Of a DNA stretch of 64,000 nucleotides, positions 1 to 11,294 are shown one piece after another. The stretch lies in NCBI GenBank assembly GCA_046726375.1, contig JBKPAJ010000021.1, forward strand, positions 62,001 to 126,000, read 5' to 3'. The notes below the pieces were generated by a model. The model did no database searches, was not told the origin of the DNA, and worked only from the letters and a program-made list of their open reading frames with translations. Position 1 is the first letter of the stretch; every line of letters starts with the position of its first letter. This stretch comes from DASPWV01 sp046726375. GTDB taxonomy: Bacteria; Acidobacteriota; Vicinamibacteria; Vicinamibacterales; UBA2999. The translations under genes were made by a program, and so were the position numbers.

Positions 1-2732
<2,732 letters not shown>

Positions 2733-2736
2733 CAGT

Positions 2737-3711
2737 TCACTCCGCTTTTTCCCACGACCCGTCAGGGTTGTAGAGGGTCATCGCCGCGGCTGCGGCGTCT
2801 GTGCCGGGGCCGAGGTCTTTCTGGTAGATGATTCCGCTGTGGTTGACGACGAACGTCATGATCCCCGTGACGTCGTATTGCGCCGGCCAGGCGACGAGTG
2901 CGAAGCCCTGCGACAGCTTGCCATTGACCAGGTAGTCCGTGGCGCCACCGGCGGCGCTGGCTCCCTGCGCCGTGAGGATCTTGAAGTAGTAACCATGGAA
3001 CGGCGCCGGCCCCTGACTCTCCCGATCGAGTCGCGTGCCTTCCGCGGCCGCCTGTGCCACGAGGTCACCGAGAGGACTACGCTTCTCGCCTGGTTTGGCC
3101 GTCCAGTAAAGCCCATTCTGTTTGCCCGGGTCGCTGCGGAACGTCGCGGCAAAGACACCCGGGGCGTTGCCGTCGTGCGTGCGCCGCGCGTACAGCCGTT
3201 GCGCGTTCACATATGTCCGGCAGATCTGGATGACGGCCAGCTCATTGCGTCCGATCCGGCGCGCCAACACCTCTTCCTTTCCTGCCGCAGTATCGAAACG
3301 CCATCCGTTCGCGTCCTTCACGAGCGGCACCGGAAACGGCCAGTCCTCGTGGCCGATCACCAGCGATTTGCCGCCATGGCCATCGTCGACGAGGCGCCAC
3401 CCGGCGGCCGCGGCCGCCGTGAACACCTCACGATTGCGACTGGCCGTCGCCAGATCGGACGAGGCGATCAACTCCTCCGACTTCGGACCGAAGATCTTCA
3501 CCAATTCGTCGAGATTTCCGGACTTCACCACCTCGATGAGCGCGCGCGCGGCGTCTTCGGGTGTCGCAAAGAGCCGCTCGGAGGGTCGCGGGGCGGACGC
3601 CGTGCACGACCAAATCGCCGCAAGCGTGACGCCGATCAGCGCCATCGGCATCAAGCGCCTGCTTACGGCCCCGCTCCACGCCTTTCGTGAGTACATGATC
3701 ATGATGACCAC
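2737..3711 (-). CDS. DUF2950 family exported protein
   Basis: A 324-residue protein matching DUF2950 in length and in motifs such as PFHGYYFKILTAQG and YDVTGIMTFVVNHSG. The N terminus has a hydrophobic segment followed by SCTAS, a weak lipobox, so it is exported and perhaps lipidated. Start choice is uncertain between 3711, 3702 and 3696 (three in-frame Met codons). It lies 17 bases after the DUF3300 gene, and pairing of DUF3300 with DUF2950 is a recurring arrangement. Biochemical function is unknown. Confidence 0.88.
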   Translation of the reverse strand: MVIMIMYSRKAWSGAVSRRLMPMALIGVTLAAIWSCTASAPRPSERLFATPEDAARALIEVVKSGNLDELVKIFGPKSEELIASSDLATASRNREVFTAAAAAGWRLVDDGHGGKSLVIGHEDWPFPVPLVKDANGWRFDTAAGKEEVLARRIGRNELAVIQICRTYVNAQRLYARRTHDGNAPGVFAATFRSDPGKQNGLYWTAKPGEKRSPLGDLVAQAAAEGTRLDRESQGPAPFHGYYFKILTAQGASAAGGATDYLVNGKLSQGFALVAWPAQYDVTGIMTFVVNHSGIIYQKDLGPGTDAAAAAMTLYNPDGSWEKAE

Positions 3712-3728
3712 ACGCGTCCCGCGCTGCG

Positions 3729-4946
3729 CTACCGGCGCCGGCCGCCCGATCCGCGCGAGCTGCTGCGGCTGCGCTGCCCGCGCTGGCTCGCCGCGCGTTC
3801 CGATTTCCCGCTCGAGTAACCGGAGAACGCATCAGAGCTCCTGCCGCTCCGTTGCGACGCCTCGGCTTTGTCGCGGCTGTAGCCGCGCGCTTCCTGGCTC
3901 GTGGTGTTCGCCGTTGCCGTGGAAGTGCGTTGCCCTGCCGCCGCTTGCGCCTCGCTGCGGCGCTGCTCGCGCTGCGCCTGTGACTCGGGCCGGTTTTCCT
4001 GTCGGGTCTGCTGCCGCTCGGTGCGTTGTTGCTGCGTGGTGCCGGCACGATCGCCGCGCTCCTCCGCCACGTCCTCGCGCCGTTCGCTGCGTTCCTCTGC
4101 CAGATCCTCCCGGTTGTCGTACCAATCCTCCCGCGCATCCTCCCTCGCGTCGTACCAGTCGTCCCAAGCATCGTCGTACATGTGGAAACCGCCGCCCCAC
4201 CCGTACGGGCCGTAGTAGTAGTCGTTGTCGATCGCGGCGCCGATCGCGATGCCTGCGGTAAATCCAATCAGGCCGGCCGCGACCGCATCGCTGCTACTGC
4301 TGCTGCTTTCCTTCTGCACCACCACGGTCGACGACGTCACGGGCTGGGTGTAGACGAGTTGGGGGTCGTATTGCGGCACGTAGACGACCTGCGGGTTCGC
4401 CGGCTCGATGACGATGACCTGCTGACCACTCGACGTTGTGCGCGTCTCGACGGTCTGCTGCGGCGTGCTCTTCAGCGTGCCGGCAGCGCGCGCCTTAGCG
4501 CGCAGACGCTGGATGCTGGCAAACAGCGCGGAACGATCGGAGGTGAACGCCTGTCCGAGCTTGGCCGTCCACTCCATCTGCCCGGCCATGTAGCGCACGA
4601 TGTCCGGAAACACGACCAGCGCGACGAAGCTCGGCTCGAACCCCGCGGCCTTGGCCGCATCCTGGAGTTCCGTGCCCTTGACGCCCTCGTGGCTCTGTAA
4701 CCATTCGCTCAGAGCACCAACTTTGCCCGGGTTCTCCGCGCACAGCAGGATCTCGCTCAGAAGCGCGTCCGGGTAGAGCGCAATCGGAGCCAACAGCTTG
4801 TCGAGGGCGTCGAGCGATGCCGCGCTCTTGCTCGCAGACGACGGCTGCTTCTGCGCCGTCTGCGCTCCGCCCAACGCCGATGCAGGCATCGTCGCGAGCG
4901 CGAACAGAAGCACAACGTTCATGACGATGACGGACTTCCGCAGCAT
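3729..4946 (-). CDS. DUF3300 family exported protein with acidic/basic repeat tail
   Basis: 405 residues. A signal peptide (about 1-27, ending ASALGG) is followed by the DUF3300 domain (about 45-215), including LLAPIALYPDALLSEIL and NPQVVYVPQYDPQLVY. A Gly-rich membrane-inserting segment follows (about 222-245). The last 150 residues are low complexity: first repeats rich in Asp, Arg, Glu, Trp and Tyr, then Ser/Arg/Gly. Presumably periplasmic or membrane associated; function unknown. It is 13 bases downstream of the ppk2 stop and 17 bases upstream of DUF2950. Confidence 0.88.
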   Translation of the reverse strand: MLRKSVIVMNVVLLFALATMPASALGGAQTAQKQPSSASKSAASLDALDKLLAPIALYPDALLSEILLCAENPGKVGALSEWLQSHEGVKGTELQDAAKAAGFEPSFVALVVFPDIVRYMAGQMEWTAKLGQAFTSDRSALFASIQRLRAKARAAGTLKSTPQQTVETRTTSSGQQVIVIEPANPQVVYVPQYDPQLVYTQPVTSSTVVVQKESSSSSSDAVAAGLIGFTAGIAIGAAIDNDYYYGPYGWGGGFHMYDDAWDDWYDAREDAREDWYDNREDLAEERSERREDVAEERGDRAGTTQQQRTERQQTRQENRPESQAQREQRRSEAQAAAGQRTSTATANTTSQEARGYSRDKAEASQRSGRSSDAFSGYSSGKSERAASQRGQRSRSSSRGSGGRRR

Positions 4947-4959
4947 GGTGGCTCACTCG

Positions 4960-5733
4960 TCAGTAGTACTCGCGAACGAAACGCCGTCCCTTCAGCGCGG
5001 CCGTGTCGTTGTACGCGCCCTTGGTGGACCGTTCGGGCAGAACGACGTTCTTCTGTTTGATCCGTTTGTAGGGGATTTGCGCCAGCACGTGGCTGATGGT
5101 ATTCAGCCGAGCCGCCTTCTTGTCGTCCGAACGGACGATGTACCACGGTGCAATGCGCGTGTCGGTCTTCTTCAGCATCATGTCGCGGGCACGTGAGTAT
5201 TCGTACCATTTCTCGAGCGACGGCAGGTCCATGGGACTGAGCTTCCACTGCCGGAGCGGATCCTCCACACGCGCCTCGAAGCGCCGCTTCTGCTCTTCGT
5301 TGCTGACTTCGAGCCAGAGCTTGATGAGGATCGTCCCGCCCTCGACCAGGAACTTCTCGATCTGCGGGCACAGGTCCAGGAATCGTTTGTGCTGCTTGTC
5401 CGTGCAGAAACCCATCACGTACTCGACGCCGGCGCGGTTGTACCAGCTGCGGTCGAAGATCACGACTTCGCCGGCGGCCGGGAAATGCTGCACGTACCGC
5501 TGCATGTAGACCTGTGTCTTCTCGCGGTCGGAGGGTGCGGGCAACGCCGCCACCCTGAACACGCGCGGGCTCAGCCGTTCGGTCAGCGCGCGGATCGTGC
5601 CGCCCTTGCCGGCGCCGTCGCGCCCTTCGAACACGATGACGACACGGAGGCGTTTCTCCTTGATCCATCGCTGCAGGTGGCAAAGCTCCACCTGTAGTTT
5701 GCGCATCGCCTTTTCGTATTTGGCTCGTTTCAT
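4960..5733 (-). CDS. ppk2: Polyphosphate kinase 2
   Basis: 257 residues covering the whole PPK2 domain. Walker A is GRDGAGKGG (37-45), Walker B FDRSWYNRAG (93-102), followed by the lid region with RFEARVEDPLRQWKLSPMD. The family transfers phosphate between inorganic polyphosphate and nucleoside diphosphates; length and motifs fit the single-domain class typified by TIGR03707. First gene of a close-packed operon with DUF3300, DUF2950 and the glucosidase. Placing polyphosphate-driven nucleotide synthesis next to an ATP synthase locus fits an energy-stress role, but that is inference. Confidence 0.95.
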   Translation of the reverse strand: MKRAKYEKAMRKLQVELCHLQRWIKEKRLRVVIVFEGRDGAGKGGTIRALTERLSPRVFRVAALPAPSDREKTQVYMQRYVQHFPAAGEVVIFDRSWYNRAGVEYVMGFCTDKQHKRFLDLCPQIEKFLVEGGTILIKLWLEVSNEEQKRRFEARVEDPLRQWKLSPMDLPSLEKWYEYSRARDMMLKKTDTRIAPWYIVRSDDKKAARLNTISHVLAQIPYKRIKQKNVVLPERSTKGAYNDTAALKGRRFVREYY

Positions 5734-5773
5734 CCGTCTGTGTCCTGAAATGTATGAATGACCGCGGCGCGCA

Positions 5774-6097
5774 TCACTGTGGCTGACCGCGGACTTCCTC
5801 CACGAAGTCGAGTCCCCGCGACGTCGTCACGAAGTCGAACTGCACTCGCGGCTCACGCGCGGACTCGATCAACGACAGCAGCGATGTGAACCGATCGGAG
5901 CGCATCCACTTGCGAATGTGATCGTCGGTCGCCCACTCCACGACGCATTGCACTGTCCAATCGGGGTTGACCCAGGCGCACGACCCGAGACATCCCTCCT
6001 CCAGGCGCAGAGTCATTACCAAGAACCGCAGGGCGTCGAGCAGGTCCTGAGCGGCGCGCGCCGACGAGGCAACGAGCGCGACGTTCAGGCGCACCAT
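5774..6097 (-). CDS. Antibiotic biosynthesis monooxygenase-like small protein
   Basis: A 107-residue protein starting MVRLNVALVASSARAA. It has the pattern of the dimeric alpha/beta-barrel ABM domain: an N-terminal strand, a helix with DLLDALRFLVM, the segment EEGCLGSCAWVNPDW and then VVEWATDDHIRKWMRSDRF. Such proteins can be monooxygenases or stress-related, cofactor-free enzymes; the substrate is unknown. The ATG at 6097 is preferred because residues encoded upstream are low complexity and unlike the family. It sits between the sigma-54 activator and ppk2 on the same strand. Confidence 0.7.
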   Translation of the reverse strand: MVRLNVALVASSARAAQDLLDALRFLVMTLRLEEGCLGSCAWVNPDWTVQCVVEWATDDHIRKWMRSDRFTSLLSLIESAREPRVQFDFVTTSRGLDFVEEVRGQPQ

Positions 6098-6284
6098 GGC
6101 GGGCGTCCTAGCACCACTCGTTCCAATTGGATGGATCGCGCCGCCGTCCGTGTTACCGCTAGAGAATGAACGCTTTCGGGCGGGCCGCGCGTTCCGCTGA
6201 CGGGTAACGGGGTGACGCGCAACCCCCGGCATCGCAGAGGCTCCACGGCATGCCGGAGGCGCTGGCGATGGCGGTGGCGAGCGT

Positions 6285-8231
6285 CTAGCCATGGCCGGGC
6301 CGTTTCAGTCCAAGCTTCGCCATGCGCGTTTCCAGCGTCGTCGGTTTCATGCCGAGGCGATCGGCGGCCGCCCCTGCCCCGCGGATGCGCCATCCCGTGC
6401 TCTCGAGCACGGTGCGGAGATGTTCCTTCTCGACGTCGAGCAACCGCTGGCTGCGCCGCGGCGCCGGCGCGGAGGACTGCGGCAGAGGGATCGTCAAGCG
6501 CCGGCCGGTCACGACGATCATCGCGCGCTCCACGACGTTGCGAAGCTCGCGGATGTTGCCGGGCCAGGGATACTGCTGCAACGCGGCGAGGTTCTCGCGG
6601 TCGATCAAGTCGATGCGTTTGCCGAACGCCCGCGAGAATTCCTCCACGAAGCGCCAGACGAGCAGCGGGATGTCCTCCACCCGCTCGCGCAGCGGCGGCA
6701 CGAGAATCGGAAAGACGTTCAACCGGTAGAACAGATCCTCGCGAAACGCGCCGTCAGCCACACGCTGCTCGAGATTGCGATGCGTGGCGGCGATGATCCG
6801 CGTATTGACCGTGATCGGATGCGGGCTGCCGAGCCGCTCGATGGTGCGCTCTTCGAACACGCGCAGCAGCTTCACTTGTACTTCCGACGGCAGGTCGCCG
6901 ATCTCGTCGAGGAAGATCGTCGAGCGATCGGCGAGTTCGAAGCGGCCGGCCTGGCGCGCCAGCGCCCCGGTGAACGCCCCTTTCTCGCGCCCGAACAGCT
7001 CGCTCTCGATGAGCGTCGCCGGAATGGCGGCGCAGTTGACGCGGACCATCGCGCGCGTCCGCCGCGCGCTGAGCTCGTGGATCTGCGTCGCGAAGAGCTC
7101 TTTGCCGGTGCCAGTCTCGCCGAGAAGGAGCACGGTGGAATCGGTTGCCGCCACCTGCTGGATTTGCTCCAGCACACCGCGTACGGCTGCACTCTGGCCG
7201 ATGACGCGCGTGTGTCCCAATCGCTCGCGCTCTTCCTGCCTCAAGTAGACGTTTTCGGCCTCGAGCCGGTCCTTCAGCTGCTGCACTTCCTGCGCAGCCG
7301 AGCGCAGCGCGTCGTCGCGGTGTTGCCTGGCGAGCACCTGATTGAAGACACTCGCGACCATTTCGATCCGGCGCAGCATCTGTGGCGGCCAGGTGCGCTC
7401 GGATTTGATCGAGCAGAACCCCACTGCGCCCGCGACCTTGCCCTGCAGGGTCAGCGGCACCAACACCGCGGCCTTGGTGCCGATTTCGCCGAAGCCGATG
7501 CGGTCGGTCTCGGGAATCTCGTCGAGCGCCTGGAAGATGACCTTCTCTCCGGCCAGCAGGCGATCGATCGTCCACGGGAAGCGTGCCGACAGCAGCGGCA
7601 GCGGGCGAGACGGGTCAGCGGACGCCATCCAACTGACGGCGCCGGATAGAACGCGGTCGGAACTGATCTCGAAGAACGAGCCGCGATCGAGCCCGAGCTG
7701 CTCGCACGTTCGCTGGAGCGAGCCGACAATCGCGCCGACGACCTCATCGCCCTGGAGATTGATGAACTGAAACGACATCTCCGCTACGAACTGTTCGAAC
7801 GCCAGCTGCTCCTCGAGCATCGACCGCCGTTCGGCGTCTTCCGGCTGAGTCCCCAGCCCGATTTCGACGATCGATGCGAGCACGAAGACGAGACCGTTGC
7901 TGGTCCGCAGCGGATGGAGTTCGATCTGGACGGAAATGCGGGAACCATCTTTGCGCTGACCGAATACCTCACGATCGACGCTCATCCTGCGGAAGCTCGG
8001 GTCGCGGGCAAACTCCTGCCGGTAAGCGGCGTGGATCGTACGCAGCTCAGGTGGCAATAGCAGGTCGATGCTGCGGCCGACAAGCTCCTCGCGCTGATAG
8101 CCGAACTGCCGCTCCAGGGCGCGATTGACGAACATGATCGCGCCCTGCACATCCGCGATCAGGATGGCGGTGGGCGAGGCCTCGAGTGCGGGCTGCGCGA
8201 GTTCGGACATGTCGACGATGGACCCAAACAC
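6285..8231 (-). CDS. Sigma-54-dependent activator (PAS-GAF-AAA+-Fis)
   Basis: 648 residues. PAS domain about 10-125, GAF domain about 140-300, short coiled coil 305-335. The AAA+ domain has Walker A GETGTGKE (371-378), the sigma-54 contact loop GAFTGA (418-423) and Walker B around FLDEIG (440-445). A Fis-type helix-turn-helix lies at 613-642. It opens sigma-54 promoters by ATP hydrolysis when its PAS/GAF sensors are triggered. It is 15 bases downstream of the secreted-protein gene at 8247-8843, so probably cotranscribed with it. An inner start at codon 8 (MSEL) is possible. A paralogue lies at 31101-32756. Confidence 0.95.
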   Translation of the reverse strand: MFGSIVDMSELAQPALEASPTAILIADVQGAIMFVNRALERQFGYQREELVGRSIDLLLPPELRTIHAAYRQEFARDPSFRRMSVDREVFGQRKDGSRISVQIELHPLRTSNGLVFVLASIVEIGLGTQPEDAERRSMLEEQLAFEQFVAEMSFQFINLQGDEVVGAIVGSLQRTCEQLGLDRGSFFEISSDRVLSGAVSWMASADPSRPLPLLSARFPWTIDRLLAGEKVIFQALDEIPETDRIGFGEIGTKAAVLVPLTLQGKVAGAVGFCSIKSERTWPPQMLRRIEMVASVFNQVLARQHRDDALRSAAQEVQQLKDRLEAENVYLRQEERERLGHTRVIGQSAAVRGVLEQIQQVAATDSTVLLLGETGTGKELFATQIHELSARRTRAMVRVNCAAIPATLIESELFGREKGAFTGALARQAGRFELADRSTIFLDEIGDLPSEVQVKLLRVFEERTIERLGSPHPITVNTRIIAATHRNLEQRVADGAFREDLFYRLNVFPILVPPLRERVEDIPLLVWRFVEEFSRAFGKRIDLIDRENLAALQQYPWPGNIRELRNVVERAMIVVTGRRLTIPLPQSSAPAPRRSQRLLDVEKEHLRTVLESTGWRIRGAGAAADRLGMKPTTLETRMAKLGLKRPGHG

Positions 8232-8246
8232 CGGCGTTCCTGCCGT

Positions 8247-8843
8247 TTACTTCGCTCTCTTTACGTTCGTGAGCCGGATCAGCTCCGCCGCGTAGTCCTG
8301 TACAACAAACGCACCCTGCTTCACGGTGACTCTTGCCGCGGGGGCCATGGTCCCGGAGCCGCTGCCGGCGGCGTCGACTTCGATGTCGACGATCGCAAAG
8401 TCGTAGCCCTCCTTCGGCTTCGCGTCCTGGACGCCGGCGCCGAGGAACAGAATCGGCTGGTCGGCGACGATGGTCAGCAGCCGGCCTTTGTCGGTCGCCC
8501 GCTCGAGGGTCAGTCGTGTTGTCGTCGGTGTCCCCGTTCCCAACCGCACGGAACCAGTTGGAGGCACTCCGACCAGCGCCTTGCGCAGCGCCGCCGCTCC
8601 GCCGCTCGCGAACGCGCCGGTGAACTTGTCCACCTCGCTCTGCGACATCTTTCTGTCGACTACGATGGTGACCGGTGCGTTCGCCGCGGCCCCGCCGCCC
8701 GTCTTGACCGCGGCCGTCGCAGTGAAGGTCTCGCTGGTCTGCGCGTGCAGAGACGCAATCAGAAACGCTGACACCGTGGCGCCAAGCGCCGCGCCGATTG
8801 CTGCCGATCGGAGATTCCGGGTTGTTGCCTGTCTAAGATTCAT
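8247..8843 (-). CDS. Secreted protein of unknown function
   Basis: 198 residues with a signal peptide (hydrophobic about 15-33, ending SLHAQ). I do not recognise the family. The mature part carries PVTIVVDRKMSQSEVDKFTG, then beta-rich stretches and a C-terminal segment ending AAELIRLTNVKRAK. A GAGAGGTGAC ribosome-binding region lies just before the ATG, and a sigma-54-like promoter is 43 bases upstream. First gene of the transcript that also carries the sigma-54 activator. Confidence 0.7.
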   Translation of the reverse strand: MNLRQATTRNLRSAAIGAALGATVSAFLIASLHAQTSETFTATAAVKTGGGAAANAPVTIVVDRKMSQSEVDKFTGAFASGGAAALRKALVGVPPTGSVRLGTGTPTTTRLTLERATDKGRLLTIVADQPILFLGAGVQDAKPKEGYDFAIVDIEVDAAGSGSGTMAPAARVTVKQGAFVVQDYAAELIRLTNVKRAK

Positions 8844-8885
8844 GGGTCACCTCTCGCGTCCTCTAACAACGCGCAGTGCCCCGAG

Positions 8886-8901
8886 TGCAGCAGACGTGCC
8901 G
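8886..8901 (-). promoter_or_regulatory. Sigma-54-like promoter for 8843-8247
   Basis: Read on the minus strand, 8901 to 8886 is CGGCACG-TCTG-CTGCA. This has the GG (-24) and GC (-12) doublets with the required 10-base spacing, against consensus TGGCACG-N4-TTGCA. The predicted transcript start is near 8875, giving a 32-base leader with a ribosome-binding site before ATG 8843. The downstream transcript encodes a sigma-54 activator, which suggests autoregulation. Confidence 0.4.
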
Positions 8902-9001
8902 TGAATGGGGCGGGTGACGAAGCGGCGGAAGACGGCCGGAGACCGAACGAACTGCCTCCACGACAGGCGAATCCGCTCCGGTATCGCGGAGAAGGTCCGA
9001 C

Positions 9002-9991
9002 ATGCCGGAGATCGATTGGAGGACGGGGGCCAGGCCGCGGGTGGCCGTTCCTGCTGGGCGAATTGAACTTCGGGCTCTCGGCGAGTGCCGGACCGCTGCT
9101 CGCGGTCATGGCACGGGGCGTGCTGAACGGCACGTCGGAGCGAACGTGTTCACCGTCTTCTGCCTTGGCCTCCTCGAACCAGTCGAACATGGTCTGTCGC
9201 AAAAGGCGGTGGAGATTGCGCGGCCCTTCGGATTCCCTATCACGAACTCGATGGTGGTGACTTGGGTCGTAGCCCTGGGCCTGATCCTCTTTGCGCAGCT
9301 GGCGACGCGGCGCATGAGCAGCGTCCCGAGCGGAGCGCAGAACTTCCTCGAATGGCTGGTCGAGGCCCTTTACGGACTGCTCGAGAGCATCATCGGCCGC
9401 CATCTGGTGCAGCGGACGTTCTGGTTCTTTGCCACGATCTTCATCTTCATCCTGTCCGCGAACTGGTTTGGTCTCATCCCGGGTGTCGGCACCATCGGGT
9501 GGGGTCACCAGACCGCCGAAGGCTTCGTCGTCGAGCAGCCGCTGCTCCGAGGCGCCAATGCGGATCTGAACCTGACCCTGGCAATGGCTCTGGTCTTCTT
9601 CGCCTGCTGGATCTTCTGGGCACTGCAGGAAGTGGGCATCGGCGGCGTGGCCACGGAGCTGTTCGCGCCGAAGGGCGAAACCACCGGCATGCTCAAAGTG
9701 CTGATGATTGTGGTGTTCTTCGCAGCCGGCTGTCTGGAGATTGTGTCGATTCTGTTTCGTCCCGTCTCTTTGAGTTTTCGTCTCTACGGCAATGTGTTCG
9801 CCGGCGAAAACATGCTGGAGGCGATGGCCACGCTCGTGCCCGGCCTCGGATGGTTGTTGCCGATCCCCTTTTACTTCATGGAACTGCTGGTGGGTCTCGT
9901 GCAGGCGATGGTGTTCATGCTCCTGACCGCCGTCTTCACGCTCCTGATTTGTCACCACGAGGAAGCTGGCCCCGCGGCGGCGCACGGCTGA
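9002..9991 (+). CDS. atpB: ATP synthase Fo subunit a
   Basis: 329 residues by the ATG at 9002, which has a strong GGAGAAGG ribosome-binding site. The membrane part matches subunit a: PITNSMVVTWVV near the first helix, and SFRLYGNVFAGENML containing the essential arginine of the proton path. The last helix reads VGLVQAMVFMLLTAVFTL. The first 45 or so residues are Arg-rich and unlike other a subunits, so the native N terminus may begin later (for example GTG 9147). No AtpI/AtpZ gene is recognisable upstream. First gene of a complete atp operon. Confidence 0.93.
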   Translation: MPEIDWRTGARPRVAVPAGRIELRALGECRTAARGHGTGRAERHVGANVFTVFCLGLLEPVEHGLSQKAVEIARPFGFPITNSMVVTWVVALGLILFAQLATRRMSSVPSGAQNFLEWLVEALYGLLESIIGRHLVQRTFWFFATIFIFILSANWFGLIPGVGTIGWGHQTAEGFVVEQPLLRGANADLNLTLAMALVFFACWIFWALQEVGIGGVATELFAPKGETTGMLKVLMIVVFFAAGCLEIVSILFRPVSLSFRLYGNVFAGENMLEAMATLVPGLGWLLPIPFYFMELLVGLVQAMVFMLLTAVFTLLICHHEEAGPAAAHG

Positions 9992-10058
9992 CGGGGATCG
10001 GATGGCGTGCGCGTAACGCATTCACATTGACTGGCGAGTAGCAGAAAGGACACACACG

Positions 10059-10247
10059 ATGATCGGAAGTATTCACGTCGGCCTGGCAGCACTGGGCGCC
10101 GCGATCGGCGTGGGATTGATTGGCAGCGGCGCCTCGAGCGCGGTGGGCAGGAATCCCGGCGCGTCCACGAAGATCATGGTCCAGTCGATCCTCTCGATCG
10201 CTTTTGCCGAAGCGATCGTGTTCTACGCGCTGTTCCTCGTGCAGTAG
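10059..10247 (+). CDS. atpE: ATP synthase Fo subunit c (short)
   Basis: 62 residues forming the two-helix hairpin. Helix 1 is about 4-28, the polar loop R31-N32-P33 replaces the usual RQP, and helix 2 is about 36-61 with the ion-binding carboxylate E51. The position matching the Na+-ligand Gln of Na+-type rings is V18, and E51 is followed by Ala-Ile rather than Ser/Thr, so H+ coupling is inferred. The protein is shorter than most c subunits (75-90 residues), mainly after E51. AGAAAGGA supplies the ribosome-binding site. Confidence 0.95.
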   Translation: MIGSIHVGLAALGAAIGVGLIGSGASSAVGRNPGASTKIMVQSILSIAFAEAIVFYALFLVQ

Positions 10248-10309
10248 ACATCGCTTTCCGGCCGGCGGCATGGCGCCCAGCCGCGCCGGGAGAAAACGAG
10301 TGCGCAATC

Positions 10310-10855
10310 ATGGACGTAGTAGCGCTGCAGACTGCAGTCGAAGGCCAAAGCCAGATCGAACAGATCGCCAGCACCTTCGGCGTTGACTGGACTCATCTCT
10401 TCGCCCAGAGCGTCAGCTTCGGGATCGTATGCGCCGTTCTCTACGCGCTCGCATACAAGCCGATCCTGCGCATCCTCGAAGCCCGCCGGCAGCAGATCGC
10501 CGCCGGCCTGGCGAACGCGGAAAGGATCAGGGCGGAGCTCGACCGCATCGAGCAATCGCGCGTCGACGTCCTGGCAAAGGCGGCGGCCGAAGGCAAGCAG
10601 CTGATCGAGGACGCACGCGCCGCCGCGGCGCGTGTGCAGGCCGAGGAGACGAAAAAGGCCATCGCCGCAGCGGAGCAAATCATAGTGAAGGCGCGCGAGG
10701 CCGCAGCGCGCGATCATGCCCAGATGCTCGCCGAGCTCAGACGCGAGATCGGCCGCCTGGTCGTTCAGACCACCGCATCGGTGACTGGCAAGATTCTGAC
10801 ACCGGAGGATCACCGCCGTCTGGCCGAGGAAACGGCCAGGCAGCTGGTGTCCTGA
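10310..10855 (+). CDS. atpF: ATP synthase Fo subunit b
   Basis: 181 residues. One membrane helix (about 34-50, ending LAYKPIL) is followed by a long charged coiled coil rich in Ala, Glu, Arg and Lys, as expected of the peripheral stalk. The C-terminal region TGKILTPEDHRRLAEE matches b subunits. Only one b gene is present, so the stalk should be a homodimer. It lies between atpE and atpH. Confidence 0.95.
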   Translation: MDVVALQTAVEGQSQIEQIASTFGVDWTHLFAQSVSFGIVCAVLYALAYKPILRILEARRQQIAAGLANAERIRAELDRIEQSRVDVLAKAAAEGKQLIEDARAAAARVQAEETKKAIAAAEQIIVKAREAAARDHAQMLAELRREIGRLVVQTTASVTGKILTPEDHRRLAEETARQLVS

Positions 10856-10880
10856 TCGGCGCCGCCCGGGAAGGTCCGCG

Positions 10881-11273
10881 ATGAAGGCGAACCGGAAGGT
10901 CAAACGCTCAGCCAGGCACCTCTATCGGCTCTGTCTCGTCGATGGCGTGCTGGATGAAAGCCGCGTGCGCCGCGTCGCGCAGCGGATCGCCAACTCCAGA
11001 CGGCGTGGCTCGCTCGCGATCCTGAGCGATCTGCGCCGACTCGTGCGACTCGATCGCGATCGCCACACCGCCCTCGTCGTGAGCGCCGCGCCGCTGGCGC
11101 CGAACCTGCGCGAACAGATTCAGTCGGATCTGAAACGCGTCTACGGTCCCACGATCGCAGCATCCTTCGAGGAAAACCCCGCCCTCATCGGCGGCCTGCG
11201 CATCCGAGTCGGCAGCGACGTCTACGACGGCAGCGTGCGGGCACGGCTCGCCGCCTTGCAGGCGCATTTGTGA
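10881..11273 (+). CDS. atpH: ATP synthase F1 subunit delta (shortened)
   Basis: 130 residues against about 175-180 for the usual delta subunit. The C-terminal domain is intact, with GGLRIRVGSDVYDGSVRARL, the family hallmark. The N-terminal helical bundle that caps the F1 head is contracted to about 55 residues. The gene's position between atpF and atpA confirms the identity. The shortening is part of this operon's unusual features. Confidence 0.88.
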   Translation: MKANRKVKRSARHLYRLCLVDGVLDESRVRRVAQRIANSRRRGSLAILSDLRRLVRLDRDRHTALVVSAAPLAPNLREQIQSDLKRVYGPTIAASFEENPALIGGLRIRVGSDVYDGSVRARLAALQAHL

Positions 11274-11294
11274 ACCTTTGTGGTGAGATGACCT

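Noticed and set aside
6152..6208. GTTACC/GGTAAC inverted repeat upstream of the monooxygenase-like gene
   Set aside because: Six-base arms 45 bases apart are expected by chance in this length of DNA.
8901..9260. Open frame upstream of and overlapping atpB, considered as an AtpI/AtpZ gene
   Set aside because: Only one short hydrophobic stretch and no AtpI-like helix pair; Arg-rich composition fits a shadow frame.
8840..10021. Long minus-strand frame of 393 codons opposite atpB
   Set aside because: His/Arg/Gln-rich antisense of atpB, without any recognisable domain.
10059..10247. Na+-coupled c subunit
   Set aside because: The helix-1 Gln ligand is replaced by Val18, and no Ser/Thr follows the key Glu, so H+ coupling is more likely.
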